Positions 10,161-20,987 of a stretch of DNA of 64,000 nucleotides are shown in pieces. A program made the position numbers and the translations under genes. This stretch comes from Rhizoclosmatium globosum (lineage: Eukaryota > Chytridiomycota > Chytridiomycetes > Chytridiales > Chytriomycetaceae): NCBI GenBank assembly GCA_002104985.1, contig MCGO01000031.1, positions 248,001-312,000 of the forward strand. The letters are read 5' to 3'. Each line of letters opens with the position of its first letter. The first letter of the stretch is position 1. A model generated the notes under the pieces. The model did not search any database and was not told the origin of the DNA. It saw only the letters and a program-made list of their open reading frames with translations.

Positions 10161-11638
10161 ATGACCGCCTCGACCAAGTTCTCGCTCGAGGGCAAAGTGC
10201 TCAAGCTCAACACATTCGACGACGCCGCCCAAGTAGTTTCCGACTTGAATGCGATTGCGGCCGAGTCGCTTGAAGAGATTGTGTTTTCCGGTTTGTTGTT
10301 GATTTAGTTGTTCGTGTTCATGACGTTGTTTTCGCCAGGAAACACGTTCAACGTCGGCGCTGCGAAGGCCGTTGCCGATGCGCTCAAGAACAAAGTCAAT
10401 TTGAAGGTGAGGCCGCCGTTGTCGCTTCAGAGGCAGAGTCACTCGAACAAACTTCAAAATCACAGATTGCAAACTTGTCAGATATCTTTACGGGTCGCTT
10501 GAAGGACGAAATCCCGCTGGCCTTGGATGCCTTTGTTGATGCATTCGTGGACAAGGTGAGGGCACATTTGGTGTGCGATGCTGTTATACCAATGCTGTGA
10601 ATCTAGAAATCCCTCCAAGTCATTGACCTCTCTGACAATGCCTTTGGCCCTGCCGGTACGTGCGTAGCTACATATCGTACCTGCTAATCAAGCATCCAGG
10701 TGCCGCCCCAATCCGCAGACTCTTTATCGAAAACAGATCCATCACAACCTTGAAACTCAACAACAACGGTCTTGGAATTGGTAAATTCGCGCTACTCATC
10801 CAACAAACACTCGCTGACCTTGAACTATAGAGGGTGGTCGTTTGATTTCCACATCTCTTATTGAAGCTGCCGCTGCAAACGAGGAGAAGAAGCTTCCAAA
10901 TATGCACACTATTATTATGGGTCGTAACCGTCTTGAATCCGTGTCTGCCCGCAACATGTCTCTCGCGTTCCCTATTTTGCCAAACTTGAAGGAGTTGCGT
11001 ATGCCTCAGAACGGAATTCGACCAGATGGAATTGAAGTTCTTTTGGCCGCCCTTGGAAAATCATGTCCATTGCTTGAAATTTTGGATGTTCAAGTATGTC
11101 ATTCGAATGCTGTTCTTTCATTGTTTTTTCTGAGGACTAACCAGAATGTATTTAGGACAACACATTCACAAAACCAGGTGCCAAAGCACTCGCAATTGCT
11201 CTTCCATCTTGGCCAAACCTTCGTATTCTCAATGTCGGAGATTGCCTCCTTGGCCGTGCTGGATCCAAAACCTTTTTGAAGGCACTCACTCCTGCGACTG
11301 TGACACCAAATCTCGAAACCCTCATTTACACTTTCAACGAAATGGATATTGAGGGTGCAAAGCTTATCCCTGGTGTTTTGGCCACAAAAAAGAAGTTGGG
11401 CGTATTGCACTTGAATGGAAACACCTTTGATGCCGAAGATGACGTTGTTGAAGTGATTCGCGGTGCTTTGCGGGCAAATGGATTTGTGGAAGGGTTGGAT
11501 GAGTTGGAAGATATGGAGGAAGTTGATAGTGAAGCTGAAGAAGAAGAGGACGATGAAGATGAAGATGATGTTGTTGCTCAAAAGCCAGAAGCCGATGTGG
11601 ATGCTCTTGCAAATGCTCTTGGAGGAGTTCACGTGTAA
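10161..11638 (+). CDS. Ran GTPase-activating protein (RanGAP1/Rna1)
   Basis: Seven exons with introns at about 10291-10338, 10407-10465, 10556-10606, 10656-10699, 10781-10830 and 11094-11155. The joined protein is an LRR ribonuclease-inhibitor-like fold. It contains LSDIFTGRLKDEIP, which carries the Arg finger region known from fission yeast Rna1, and ends in the usual acidic tail (SEAEEEEDDEDEDDVV). It stimulates GTP hydrolysis on Ran in the cytoplasm and so maintains the Ran gradient for nuclear transport. No frame break is seen in any exon, in contrast to several neighbours. Confidence 0.9.
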
Positions 11639-11804
11639 TTATAGATGGACTTTATATTGAAGTTACATACCCTTCTTGATTCTATTTTTTGGTTTTTGTC
11701 AAATGAAGTTCAGCATTGTTACATGGCCCGTTATATTATTAATCGTTCGCAATGAAAGTGTATTTACAAAAGAAAGTCGGTAACTCTAACTGCTACTTAT
11801 TCCA

Positions 11805-12425
11805 CTATTCTTCCAAAGGGTCCGCTGTCACAACAAATAGAGTTCGTTTTTCAGCGTCTGTTTCCAACCCTGCATCCTTAAGCCTTCTTGCCATCAACCA
11901 TAACATAACACAGTCGGTAATGACGTTCACCAACAGTACCAAGAAAATGACACACGGGCATACGATCAATATCCTCCATCCCAATGAATACTGCTCCCAC
12001 TCATCCGGTCCAAATTGCATTACAATAGCCGTTGCCCCGAAACCAGATGTAAACGACCCAGCAATACTTCCCATATGATCATACAGTTCATTAAAGAATT
12101 CTTTCGCAGTTTGGGAGAACTGCCACAACGGCCGATAGTATATCGCCGCAACAGTCACCCAAACAACCGCATCCACAGCCGCATTCCACCGCAACGCACC
12201 GACCCCCATCCATAACACCAACACTCCATAGAACGCCGGCAGCACAAACAGTGGCCAGGAAACATGTGTCCTTAAAAAGTAACTGCATACAAAGAGGTTC
12301 AGCATGACTAGCGCTAGACGGAGGAAGTGATCGTCGGTCTCGGGGAAGCCTGTCAGAGCTCCAAGGAAGGTGAAGAGGGTGATGAGGGCTGTCTTGCGGG
12401 TGACAATCGGTATTGGTAATATCAT
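11805..12425 (-). CDS. multi-pass membrane protein, tandem-family member B (divergent)
   Basis: An intact 206-residue frame starting at ATG 12425. The N-terminal landmark is weak but alignable: KTALITLFTFLGALTGFPET corresponds to the GIILGIPEC segment of the other copies, followed by a hydrophobic pair with SYFLR. The rest is hydrophobic with no family-wide signature. It is the most diverged copy and forms the downstream end of the minus-strand array. Function unknown. Confidence 0.5.
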   Translation of the reverse strand: MILPIPIVTRKTALITLFTFLGALTGFPETDDHFLRLALVMLNLFVCSYFLRTHVSWPLFVLPAFYGVLVLWMGVGALRWNAAVDAVVWVTVAAIYYRPLWQFSQTAKEFFNELYDHMGSIAGSFTSGFGATAIVMQFGPDEWEQYSLGWRILIVCPCVIFLVLLVNVITDCVMLWLMARRLKDAGLETDAEKRTLFVVTADPLEE

Positions 12426-12801
12426 TTGTGGTTGCTTGACGTTTCAATGAGATCCGTGAATGCCTTTCGTAGGTTGGAAAGAGAAGAAGGACGGCAGAAT
12501 GATAGGGAGACAGGGTCTGTGTTTGTGCAAGGGGTCTTGATTGACTCTTGATTGTCAAAAAAAAAATACGAAACAGGGTTCGAGGAAAAGCACGCTTTCC
12601 GCGCTAAATATACATACATTTATTCTTCATAGAAACTACAATGAAATTATTCAAAGCTGACTCTTTTCCCCAGCACCTTCAACACACCTTTCCTGCACGA
12701 TTTGGTCATGAAAATCCTTTACTGCAAACCACAACCATTTTTCTGGTTTCTTTTCGTTTCCATATTTGTTCGTAGTTCCCACAAGCCATCTTACTGCTAT
12801 G

Positions 12802-13340
12802 TCATGCCTTCAAATACAACATAATTGATAAGAAGGTACACATAGCCTGAAGCCCAAAATGGAGCGTGGATGGGACATTGACCAAAAAGGCGAAGTCTTT
12901 TGAACAATGACTTGCATGAGAAGGTTTGCCAAGCTCATGGCTGTAATGGAATCATGTTCTTGACCAATGATAGCAGTGGATACAATTACAGTTGGATGTA
13001 TCCTCCACTTTGGATTCTTGTCGATGAAAATTGCCGTAGCTGTGATGAATGCGTTGATGTAAGTGTGGCAGGAGAAGAAGAGATCGTAAGGTTGGAACAA
13101 CTTGACGGCAATAAGGCCAATGTAGAAGCATGGCACCCAGAGGAGGTCATAGCGGCTTTGAAGACGGAGATAACAAGAGCAGGTGAATACGTTGAAGGTG
13201 ATGAGGAAACATGACCAGTAGTACAGCTTGGCGCCTGGTATGGTCAAAAGGATACCAAGTAGGATGAATATGGGAGTAAAGACGCTACGTATATGATTGG
13301 CTAGCTCTTTAGGAAGAGCTACAAAGGTACTAGTATCCAT
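12802..13340 (-). CDS. multi-pass membrane protein, tandem-family member C (one frame break)
   Basis: Start at ATG 13340 (MDTSTFVALPKELANHIRSV). Landmarks: LLGILLTIPGAKLYYWSCF, FLITFNVFTCSCYLRLQ, KWRIHPTVIVSTAIIG. In the uninterrupted frame the end (stop at 12810) does not match the family. Shifting one base at a run of five T (about 12884-12890) restores the family-like end down to a stop at 12802-12804. This is either a one-base sequence error or an early pseudogene. Confidence 0.6.
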
Positions 13341-13498
13341 GCACAAGTTTTCTATGAGAAAGGAATTGAAAGTGACTGGTTGTGGCTGGCACAAATCCGA
13401 TCTCCCCGCATAAGTCCGCACTTGAATTCTTTATTCTTTATTTATCCTCTGTCTTAATGTTTCCTGTCAAACCGCCACCTCGTTCACGCTCGACACTT

Positions 13499-14138
13499 TC
13501 ATAGAAAATCCCAACTTCTTCCCATCCCATTTCTTCGCCGCGCTTCTTCGTCAAAAGGCACAGTCCCGAATGAAGCTCTCATTCTCATATTAATGAGCGC
13601 ATAGAATAAGGCAATCAAAACAATAGCCGTCCCAGCTTGAATGATGATACGCAATAAGTATGAAAAGTCATCCAGTATGAGTCTGTAAATTGAACAACGA
13701 AATCCATAATTGACATTGAAAGCTGACCCGCGACCATCGAAGTAGTACATTCACCAATAATGCCCGTGGTAACAATTACACATGGTGTCTTTCTCCACCG
13801 CGGATTATTATCGATTATAATGGTGACAGAGTGAATGAAAGCGTTAACAGCAGCATGCCAGGTGAAAATGGTATCCCAAACGCCATCAGTCATGCATAGA
13901 GCAATGTAATAGAAGGTACCATTGCGAGATTGTAATTTCGGTGCCATTGTCGGAGCGATAGATATGATGCGCAAATGAAGAGAGTGAAGTAAACCGTCAA
14001 GATGGGCCAGCAGAACTTTAACTCTGGAATGCCTAATAAGACCCCTGTAACAACGCACAACGGTGTTACAATGCCCTGAAGTTGTTTCGAGAGGTCTCTG
14101 GGGACGGCAACGAACGTCTCTAACCTTGAGTCTGTCAT
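13499..14138 (-). CDS. multi-pass membrane protein, tandem-family member D (two frame breaks)
   Basis: Start at ATG 14138 (MTDSRLETFVAVPRDLSKQL). Family similarity continues through three frames: the first to about 13910, the second (RWRKTPCVIVTTGIIGE) to about 13690, the third (LLRIIIQAGTAIVLIALFYA) to the stop at 13499. Each switch needs one base, and no intron borders fit. It is either frame-broken by errors or a pseudogene. Confidence 0.55.
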
Positions 14139-14283
14139 TTTGAGGTTTGTGGCTGGCTGCTAACCGATCTCCCACAATTTTGTTCTCTTTTATATTATTT
14201 ATTTGATATTACATAAATAAAAAGAAACTCGCTTATTGTCGTAAAACAACTCTCAACTTGAATCATCTTTGGAATATAAACCA

Positions 14284-14892
14284 TCAGCATTTATTCTGTT
14301 GCTTTCTACTTCTCTCATAGCTCACAGCAAGAAAAAACAGAGCAACAGAACATACGGCACACAAACATTGAATAAATCTTCGAATCATCCAAGAATGAGC
14401 AAGCATCCAAGAGTCTGTAAGAGGCACTACCACTCTCATGAGTGTCATTGAGAGAAACAAGGCAAAAAGATAATCAGTATCGCCTGAAATAATGGCAGAA
14501 CAATACTGAACAAATGGTGTTCTCCTCCAGCGTGAAATATGGCTGATAAATAATGCTGTTACGAGAATCAACGCATTGAAAGCAAAATTCCAAATAAGCA
14601 TTGTGTTCCATTCCTTAATCAGTTTGTCGGAAAAGTATAGGTATATGAATGGAACTAGGTATAAATAGTTTCTTAATTGGAAGCGAATGTATGAAGCGGC
14701 GGTAAAGAGTGTAGTGGTTGACAAAATGATGGGAAAGTAGAGGTGCTGAAGTTCGGGCAGTCCGCACACAACACCAAAGAGTATAGCCAGTGGAATCGCA
14801 GCTCGGAGAATTCCTTTGACTTTTCCGTTCGAAAGAGTTGTAGTGGGTAGTTCAGTCTTGTCGCCCATTGCTGGATGCAGTGCATTGTTCAA
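14284..14892 (-). CDS. multi-pass membrane protein, tandem-family member E
   Basis: An intact 202-residue frame. Landmarks are diverged but in order: ILFGVVCGLPELQHLYF, LFTAASYIRFQ, RWRRTPFVQYCSAIISGD, LMRVVVPLTDSWML. It lacks the long soluble tail of members A, G and K. An internal ATG at 14868 is an alternative start. Function unknown. Confidence 0.6.
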   Translation of the reverse strand: MNNALHPAMGDKTELPTTTLSNGKVKGILRAAIPLAILFGVVCGLPELQHLYFPIILSTTTLFTAASYIRFQLRNYLYLVPFIYLYFSDKLIKEWNTMLIWNFAFNALILVTALFISHISRWRRTPFVQYCSAIISGDTDYLFALFLSMTLMRVVVPLTDSWMLAHSWMIRRFIQCLCAVCSVALFFLAVSYERSRKQQNKC

Positions 14893-15051
14893 CAGAGTTT
14901 TCTAAAATGTTGTGGCTGGCAAGCGATCTCCAGAACTTAATGCACTGCCAACTAATGGCATTTATTGACACGACACTATAATGTTATTCTTCTCGTCTGA
15001 TCCCGTCGCGTCTGGATCCCTGAAGTCCAATCCCTTTCACGAACAACTTGA

Positions 15052-15306
15052 TCACGCCATGAATGATTCAATATAAATAAAAAGCAAAGAAATAGACCAA
15101 GGGAACTGCAAAAAGCCAAAGAAGATCTTTAACAGGGCGTATGCGGCGATGGCCTTTACATTCAATGTGAATTGAAACATAAAGAGGGATTGGCACTCTG
15201 GTATTCCAAAGATGATTCCGACAGTGGAAAACACCAAAGCTATTTTGTGTATTTGGTGTGTATTGAACGAAGGAATTAAAACTTGGAGTTTATTTTATGC
15301 TTTCCA
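15052..15306 (-). pseudogene. truncated copy F of the tandem membrane family
   Basis: The frame NKLQVLIPSFNTHQIHKIAL then GIIFGIPECQSLF aligns to the family N-terminus. It has an in-frame TAA just upstream instead of a start codon and stops after about the third hydrophobic segment. The rest of the gene is absent. It lies only 13 bp downstream of member G, as expected for unequal crossing-over. Confidence 0.6.
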
Positions 15307-15319
15307 CTCTTCTCCTACT

Positions 15320-16057
15320 TCAAGCTGTGCATCCGATCTGCTTCTTTCGCCTTATGTACATCGTCAAGCTAGCTTTCTCAAGAGCCACCTGTTCACGCCA
15401 CACAAGCACCTTATTCCATAACGACTCCCCATCTTCCTCTCGCTCATTCGACTGCAAGCTCGCCGTGATGTTAAGATAGCCTAGCCCGCGCAAATATAAA
15501 GTGTAAAGCAAGGAAATAGGAATCGCAGCCCCAACGCCCTGAATAATGAGCTGTATAGGGTATGGGAGATCAGCGAGCAACGAAGCAGTCTGGATAACAA
15601 CAAAGCGCATAGCGAACATGGCCAAGAACATTACAAAAAATACGTTGGGGTCTTCAGTGATGATCGCTGTTGTGACAAGCACAGTGGGAGAAGTTCGCCA
15701 TTGACGCCTTAGGCTTATGACGTAAGCGCTTACAAGGATGAATGCATTGCAGATGGCGTGGGATGATATGAGGAAAGTAAGAGAGTGATGGAGGACGTAT
15801 GCGAGATACAAGTAGTAGAGGGGGACTATGTAGAGAAAGGGAAGTGACTGAAAGCAAAGGTACACAGCGCTAGTAAATACGCTGAATGTGATGAGGAAGA
15901 CTGCTACATAATAAGGCCGACACTCTGGAATTCCCAATATGATACCAATAAAGGCAAACACAGCTGGCGCGATAATGCGGATTTGCTTGGATATATCGCC
16001 TGGAACAGATGCAAATGTTTCTAGTCTTTCTAGTTTCCAGTCAGGTAAGTCAGGCAT
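15320..16057 (-). CDS. multi-pass membrane protein, tandem-family member G
   Basis: An intact frame. I prefer ATG 16057 (MPDLPDWKLERLETF) by comparison with the paralogues; an ATG five codons upstream (16072) is also in frame. Landmarks: SVPGDISKQIRIIAPA, GIILGIPECRPYY, FLITFSVFTSAVYLCFQ, QWRTSPTVLVTTAIITEDPN, QTASLLADLPYPIQLIIQG. Then comes a charged tail with ESLWNKVLVWREQVA. About six hydrophobic segments, with the tail probably cytosolic. No relationship to a named transporter or enzyme family is visible. Confidence 0.68.
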   Translation of the reverse strand: MPDLPDWKLERLETFASVPGDISKQIRIIAPAVFAFIGIILGIPECRPYYVAVFLITFSVFTSAVYLCFQSLPFLYIVPLYYLYLAYVLHHSLTFLISSHAICNAFILVSAYVISLRRQWRTSPTVLVTTAIITEDPNVFFVMFLAMFAMRFVVIQTASLLADLPYPIQLIIQGVGAAIPISLLYTLYLRGLGYLNITASLQSNEREEDGESLWNKVLVWREQVALEKASLTMYIRRKKQIGCTA

Positions 16058-16193
16058 GGTGATATGGTTCAAAGAGGTTCGTTCGAAAATGAATCCTTGT
16101 TTTGAATGTTATGGCTGGAAGTCCGTCTCATCAGCACAAACTATTACTAATCAAGCAACTATGAAATAAGAACCACACATGCGTTTTTATGGG

Positions 16194-16349
16194 TTAATTT
16201 AAACCAAGGTAGAAGGGTTGACAATCTGGGATTCCCAATATGATACCAATGAAGGCAAACACAACAGGTACGATCGTACGGATTTGTTGGGATATTTCAC
16301 TTGGAATCAGTACGAAAGTTTCCATTCTCGAGTCGGATACGTCAGACAT
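16194..16349 (-). pseudogene. truncated copy H of the tandem membrane family
   Basis: It begins like a normal copy (MSDVSDSRMETFVLIPSEIS) and reaches GIILGIPDCQPFYLGLN, then hits a stop at 16194. Only the first quarter is present. It sits between members J and G and is very similar to both, which points to a recent incomplete duplication. Confidence 0.65.
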
Positions 16350-16560
16350 ACTGGAATGAGGCTCTTTTTGAGGATACTTGCTGTCTTGGCTTGATGGGCG
16401 ATTGAATTTCATTTATTCATCCTATTCATAAGTATTTGTAACTTCACTCCTCTCCTTTCTTCTCTGCAACTTCAGCCTGTGTATCCAATTCTCTTGCTTC
16501 AGAACACTAGCTTTGTCATGCAACCTTTCATGACTCCTATCACGCACGCTGATGTCCAAT

Positions 16561-17100
16561 TCAACGGTATAACAGCAACAGGATCGCTGCGCCGACTGCC
16601 TGGATGACAAGTTGGACAGGGTAAGGGAGATCAGCAAGCGACGAGGCGGTGTTGAGAACAACATATTGCATTGCAGACATGGATATGCAATGGATATGAG
16701 CATAGCAGAAAAGGAATTGGAATCTTCAGTAATGATGGCTGTTGTCACAAGAACGGATGGGGAAGTTCGCCATTGTGGACTCAAATTCACAAGGAAGCGC
16801 ATGCAAATACATGCATTGAAGGCGTGAAAGATGAGGATGTATGTTAAGTCCGTAACAGTAGAGGTAGAAGAGAGGGACACCGTAGAGGTAGTATAGGGCC
16901 TGAAAGCGAAGGTGTGCTGCACTGGTAAATATACTGAATGTGATCAGGAAGACTGCAAGGTAATATGGTTGGCACTCTGGGATTCCCAATATGATGCCAA
17001 TGAGGGCAGACACAGCAGGTACGATGATGCGGAGTTGCTGGGATATATCACTTGGAACCGACGTAAAGGTTTCTAGTTTCGAGTCTGAAAAGTCAGCCAT
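16561..17100 (-). CDS. multi-pass membrane protein, tandem-family member J (two frame breaks)
   Basis: Start at ATG 17100 (MADFSDSKLETFTSVPSDIS). The first frame covers GIILGIPECQPYYLAVFL. A second covers QWRTSPSVLVTTAIITED. A third covers VVLNTASSLADLPYPVQLVI and ends at a stop at 16561, without the charged tail. The two switches (about 16860 and 16665) each need one base. Either errors or early decay. Confidence 0.58.
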
Positions 17101-17184
17101 CTTGAGTTGGTTCAATGAGGTTCGTTTTGAAAATGAATCCTTGTGAATGTTGTGGCTGGTAGTCCGTCTCCTCAACAGAAAATA

Positions 17185-17434
17185 TTAGTGATCAAGGAAG
17201 AAGAAGAACCACGCTTAATATTATGTTTAAGGTGTGGAACAAAAACACATTGTGCCTCGCTAAGGGCTGATAGCGAAGACGACAGGAGTAAGGAAACACC
17301 TGACACGAAAGGTTGGAGACAGAATTTGACTTAGAAACGCTTGAGGTTGAACGTGTCAAAAACTTGTCCGAATCAGATGGCACTTGTCTTCTTTTATTTA
17401 TGCGTCCTATTTATCTTTCATTTCGCAATTATTA
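17185..17434. other. spacer between array members J and K
   Basis: No supportable gene. The sequence is not an obvious copy of any family segment. Confidence 0.5.
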
Positions 17435-18184
17435 TCACTCCTCTTTTTCTCCTACTTCAGGCTGCTCGTCCGATTCTTTCGCCTCATGCACATCAGCTTC
17501 AAGTTGCTCACGTGCAACCTGCTGATGCCATGCACGCACCTTATTCCACAACGACTCCTCCTCTTTCTTCCCCTCTTTTAACTGCAAGTTCACCGCATTG
17601 TTAAGATTACCAAGCCCGTCTAAACCATAGTACGATATAGCGTAAAACAAGGCAAAAGGAATCGCAGCCCCTAGGCCCTGGATAAAGAGCTGGATCGGGT
17701 ATGGGAGATCAGCGAGCAACGATGCAGTCTGGATAACGACGAATTGCATGGCAGCTAAGGCCAAGAACATTGGGGGAAAGGATTTGGTGTCTTCAGTTAT
17801 GATTGCTGTTGTTAGGAGAACGGTGGGAGAAGTCCGCAATGGAGAACAACCCAAAATGTAAGCGGTGGCAAGAATGCATACGTTTAGGATAGCGTGGAAT
17901 GAGATAAAGATGTTTAAGGGGTGGCCAAGGCAACATACGAGATAGAGGTAGAAGATAGGGACAAAGTAGAGGTAGTAAAAGGCCTGTAAGCGAAGATGCG
18001 CGGCACTAGTAAATACACTGAATGTGATGAGGAAGACTCCTGTGTAATAAGGTTCACACTCTGGGATTCCCAATATGATGCCAATGAAGATAGACAAAAC
18101 AAGTACGATGGTGCGAATTTGCCTGGATATGTCGCTTGGAACAAACACAAAGGTTTCTAGTTTTGCGTCTGATATGTCAGACAT
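17435..18184 (-). CDS. multi-pass membrane protein, tandem-family member K
   Basis: An intact 249-residue frame from ATG 18184 (MSDISDAKLETFVFVPSDIS). It is the best reference copy: GIILGIPECEPYYTGVFLI, SVFTSAAHLRLQ, LRTSPTVLLTTAIITEDTK, QTASLLADLPYPIQLFIQG. The hydrophilic tail contains EESLWNKVRAWHQQVARE and an acidic end. It is the upstream end of the array. Function unknown. Confidence 0.7.
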   Translation of the reverse strand: MSDISDAKLETFVFVPSDISRQIRTIVLVLSIFIGIILGIPECEPYYTGVFLITFSVFTSAAHLRLQAFYYLYFVPIFYLYLVCCLGHPLNIFISFHAILNVCILATAYILGCSPLRTSPTVLLTTAIITEDTKSFPPMFLALAAMQFVVIQTASLLADLPYPIQLFIQGLGAAIPFALFYAISYYGLDGLGNLNNAVNLQLKEGKKEEESLWNKVRAWHQQVAREQLEADVHEAKESDEQPEVGEKEE

Positions 18185-18377
18185 GGTGAGTTGGTTCAAT
18201 GAGGTTCGTTCGAAACTCTTTCAACACAAAATCAGTAATCAAGCAACTATGAAACTATGAAACAAGACATTAACATACAACTGTTTAATGAGCTGAGTAT
18301 AAGAGAACAAAAAGATGTTGTGGTGAATGTTTGAGGATGAGACAATTATATAACTATCAAAAGTTTGTCCGAATCGG

Positions 18378-20136
18378 ATGGCGCTTGTCCGGGCACCAAC
18401 GCACACGCCAACACTTCTCGCATCGGCGTCGCTGCGTATTTGGCAAGCACTCCAGTTTTGCATTTGCCTTGGCCGTGGTGAAAGCGGGACAACAGCGGCT
18501 CGGTCGAGTGGCTTCAGCGGGATCCAACGCGCACTTGTTCTGAGAGAGTTCGTTGAATACGAGGCCGAATCCAACGAGCCCAACGAGGAACGCGAAGAAG
18601 AGACTCGAACGAATCTGTCGAATGTCCGAATGCGAATGCGAATTCTTCTTGCAACTTCGGCTGCGAATCTAGTGCGGCCGTCGGTGTCGCCGGCCGACCT
18701 TCTCCGCCTTCAATCGGTCGCGGTGGCTGAAGCAGTGGCGTCTTTGTTCGTCGTCGACGCGGCAAAGGTCGTTGAAGAACACAAAGAACTTGACAAGTTG
18801 GACGCCGATTTGTTTGCCGACTTTGACGTGTCGTCGCACGAGGTGAAGGCGTTGGAAACCCTGTGGAAAACTGTATGGCCAATGTGCTCGGACTTGGATT
18901 CGGGTGCTGCGGAGCATGAAGGCGTCTTGTCTGAACGGCGGATGCTGAAGGCGCGATACCTGCATGCCCTCTCGACTCCTGGTACTCTGAATGCACCAAC
19001 CTACATACATGTTGCTGACTCAAATATGCTGGATTGGGTTCCTGTTGATCCACGGTCCCTCTTTACTTATATGAATGAGTCACTGCCACAGTTTATCAAT
19101 GCAAATGCTTCTCCATCATCAGACTCCAAGGCTTCAGATATCAACCTAAATCAGAAACAGCACTGTTTATGGTCCGTGAAGTTCTCATTGGTAGAAACTT
19201 GGTTGGATTTTATGCCCATTATGGATTCTGCAAAGTTCTCGGTTGAACTAGATGTGGATTCTCGTGTAGTGTCTTTACATCCTTCTGATATGCCAATATT
19301 TCTGGGATTCGGTGAGTTCTACCTACCTCTTAAGTCCCTTCAGCTAACCTTCCATTCAGCAACACTTACATCACATCAACACAGTCTCCTAACCTTCACC
19401 TCAAACACACTCGCAAATCTGACACACTTAAACATTTCTAAAATACATCACACGACAATCCAAATACCTCCTTCCCTCCCCTCCCTACTCCTTCTACACC
19501 TCTCCCACTCGACATCTCCCGCATATTCACTTGTCCGCTCCCCAAAACGCATATCCAAGTCTCACATTGCACATCTATAACACTTCCATTCCCCTCTGCG
19601 CCTCAATATCCATCGATGAATCAACGTCAACAACTTTAATGATATACACACTCTCTCGACCCATCCTCCTCGCAAACTCAGAAGTCACTCTGGGTCCCTG
19701 CGACGTATGGTACACTGGAATGCACCGCCACATGCCGACCCCTCAATCTCTCCCTGAAAACAAGTTTGATAAACCGTTGTATGCTTCCGAACCTGCTTCT
19801 TCCGCGTCGTTACTCGTTCCGTCGCGGTTCTTTCCGTTGCAGTTGTTTCCGACGGGGAATGAGACGGATGAGTGTGTTGTGTTTGGGTCTGATATGTATT
19901 TGGAGACAGTGTATCGGGAATTGGGGGTGTATACTCCGGCTGCTTATTGGGACTGGGTGAAGATGTGTGTTGGACGCGTTGTTTCTTTGCGAAAGGTGTT
20001 GGATGTGAGGAGTCTTGAGGATCAGGTTGATGCCGTTGATGCCTTTGATGCAGAGGAAGAGAAGTTGAGGAAGAAATGGATAGACGGAAGGAGTCGGCGA
20101 AAGAAGAAGTTGAAAGAGTATTTGTGGATTGGTTAA
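18378..20136 (+). CDS. unrecognised protein with one intron and probable frame breaks
   Basis: The first frame runs from ATG 18378 and contains a clear 48-nt intron at 19312-19359 (gtgagt...ctaac...cag). An N-terminal Glu-rich stretch (EREEETRTNLSNV) is followed by a helical region (about 100-190) and a beta-rich part with LRR-like spacing (NLTHLNISK near 19420). The frame changes around 19505-19565, after which a second frame carries a credible C-terminus (MYLETVYRELGVYTPAAYW and a basic end) to the stop at 20136. I do not recognise the family. An F-box or LRR-type protein is possible but not shown. It could also be two genes. Confidence 0.45.
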
Positions 20137-20377
20137 AGAGCAGTGAAGGAGGTTGGAGGTATGCAGAAATTGTGAGGGGTTGTAGACTGCGTCTTATTTC
20201 GGGTTTAGTATCTTAAATAGAAGAAATACGATTGAACAGAAAGTCGCTTCGTTCTTGGTTTGCCTAAATTATCAAACGAGAACTTCTGTTGCACTTTAAC
20301 GGTTAATAGAATCACAATTTTTTCCACTTCCAGCATAGTTTATCCTCTTCAGTTTAGTCTAAAAAACCAGCATTAAG

Positions 20378-20987
20378 ATGCACCTGCAGCCTCTGTCTCT
20401 CTTCACTACTGCTACTTACTACTGCCTTGGCTTCCTTATTGCCCTATACGGCGCGACGCTCATTCAACTCCCAACGAGTAACACTTGTCTGCGACGCAAA
20501 GTATTCAGAAGCCTCTGTCAGTTGTTCCAAGCTCCCTTGGTTGTCTACTTCTTCCTTCCTTCCATGTCATGTGTCGTGATCGGGCTGTTTGTCGAGAGTG
20601 TGAACACACTGAAGCTTGCCAAGAACAGTCAAGAGGCGAATGTTCTGCACCTTGTTCTTGAAGCTGAGAAAAAGTTGATTTTGAGTTCAATGACTGTTCT
20701 TATGACTGTGTGGGTAATTTCCTATGTTGTAGGAGTTATGGACTTTAATACTTACGGTTATCAACAGGATTCTGCTTATTCGGGTTTGGTCGAAACTGTC
20801 GTACATGGCTCTTTTAGTGAAATATGAGGAGATTACGAAATCTGGGGATAGCGACGAGCATAGACAGAATGTTCAAAATGAGGAGAATACAGAGACTGAT
20901 AATGTGAAAGGAGAGTCAAAAGACTTTGTTCCGCCTGTTTCTGTGACGAGGAATGTTTCTGATGTTGATGGCAAGAAAGAAGACTAA
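20378..20987 (+). CDS. BAP31-like ER membrane protein
   Basis: Two exons joined over an intron at 20710-20767 (58 nt). The joined frame has three hydrophobic segments. Between the second and third comes a soluble stretch ending LVLEAEKKLILSSMTVLM, then after the splice ILLIRVWSKLSYMALLVKYE. That order matches the BAP31/Yet family (RRKxF after TM1, a long helix after TM3). The C-terminus is short, charged and ends GKKED, which resembles a dilysine-type ER retrieval signal. Family members escort membrane proteins out of the ER. Similarity is structural rather than strong in identity. Confidence 0.5.

Larger units (their letters stand above)
13379..17159 (-). promoter_or_regulatory. repeated leader motif upstream of array members C, D, E, G and J
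   Basis: On the minus strand the word CCAGCCACAA, or one base off, lies shortly before the start codon of five copies: C 13379-13389, D 14145-14156, E 14909-14919, G 16108-16118, J 17149-17159. A second block of the form GAGAyCGG lies 6-8 nt upstream of it. Distance to the ATG ranges from 6 to 50 nt. It may be a 5'-UTR element or simply duplicated flank. Confidence 0.5.

Noticed and set aside
11463..11660. Lys/Met-rich plus-strand frame at the end of RanGAP
   Set aside because: It is the shifted reading of the acidic tail codons (GAA/GAT), a common artefact.
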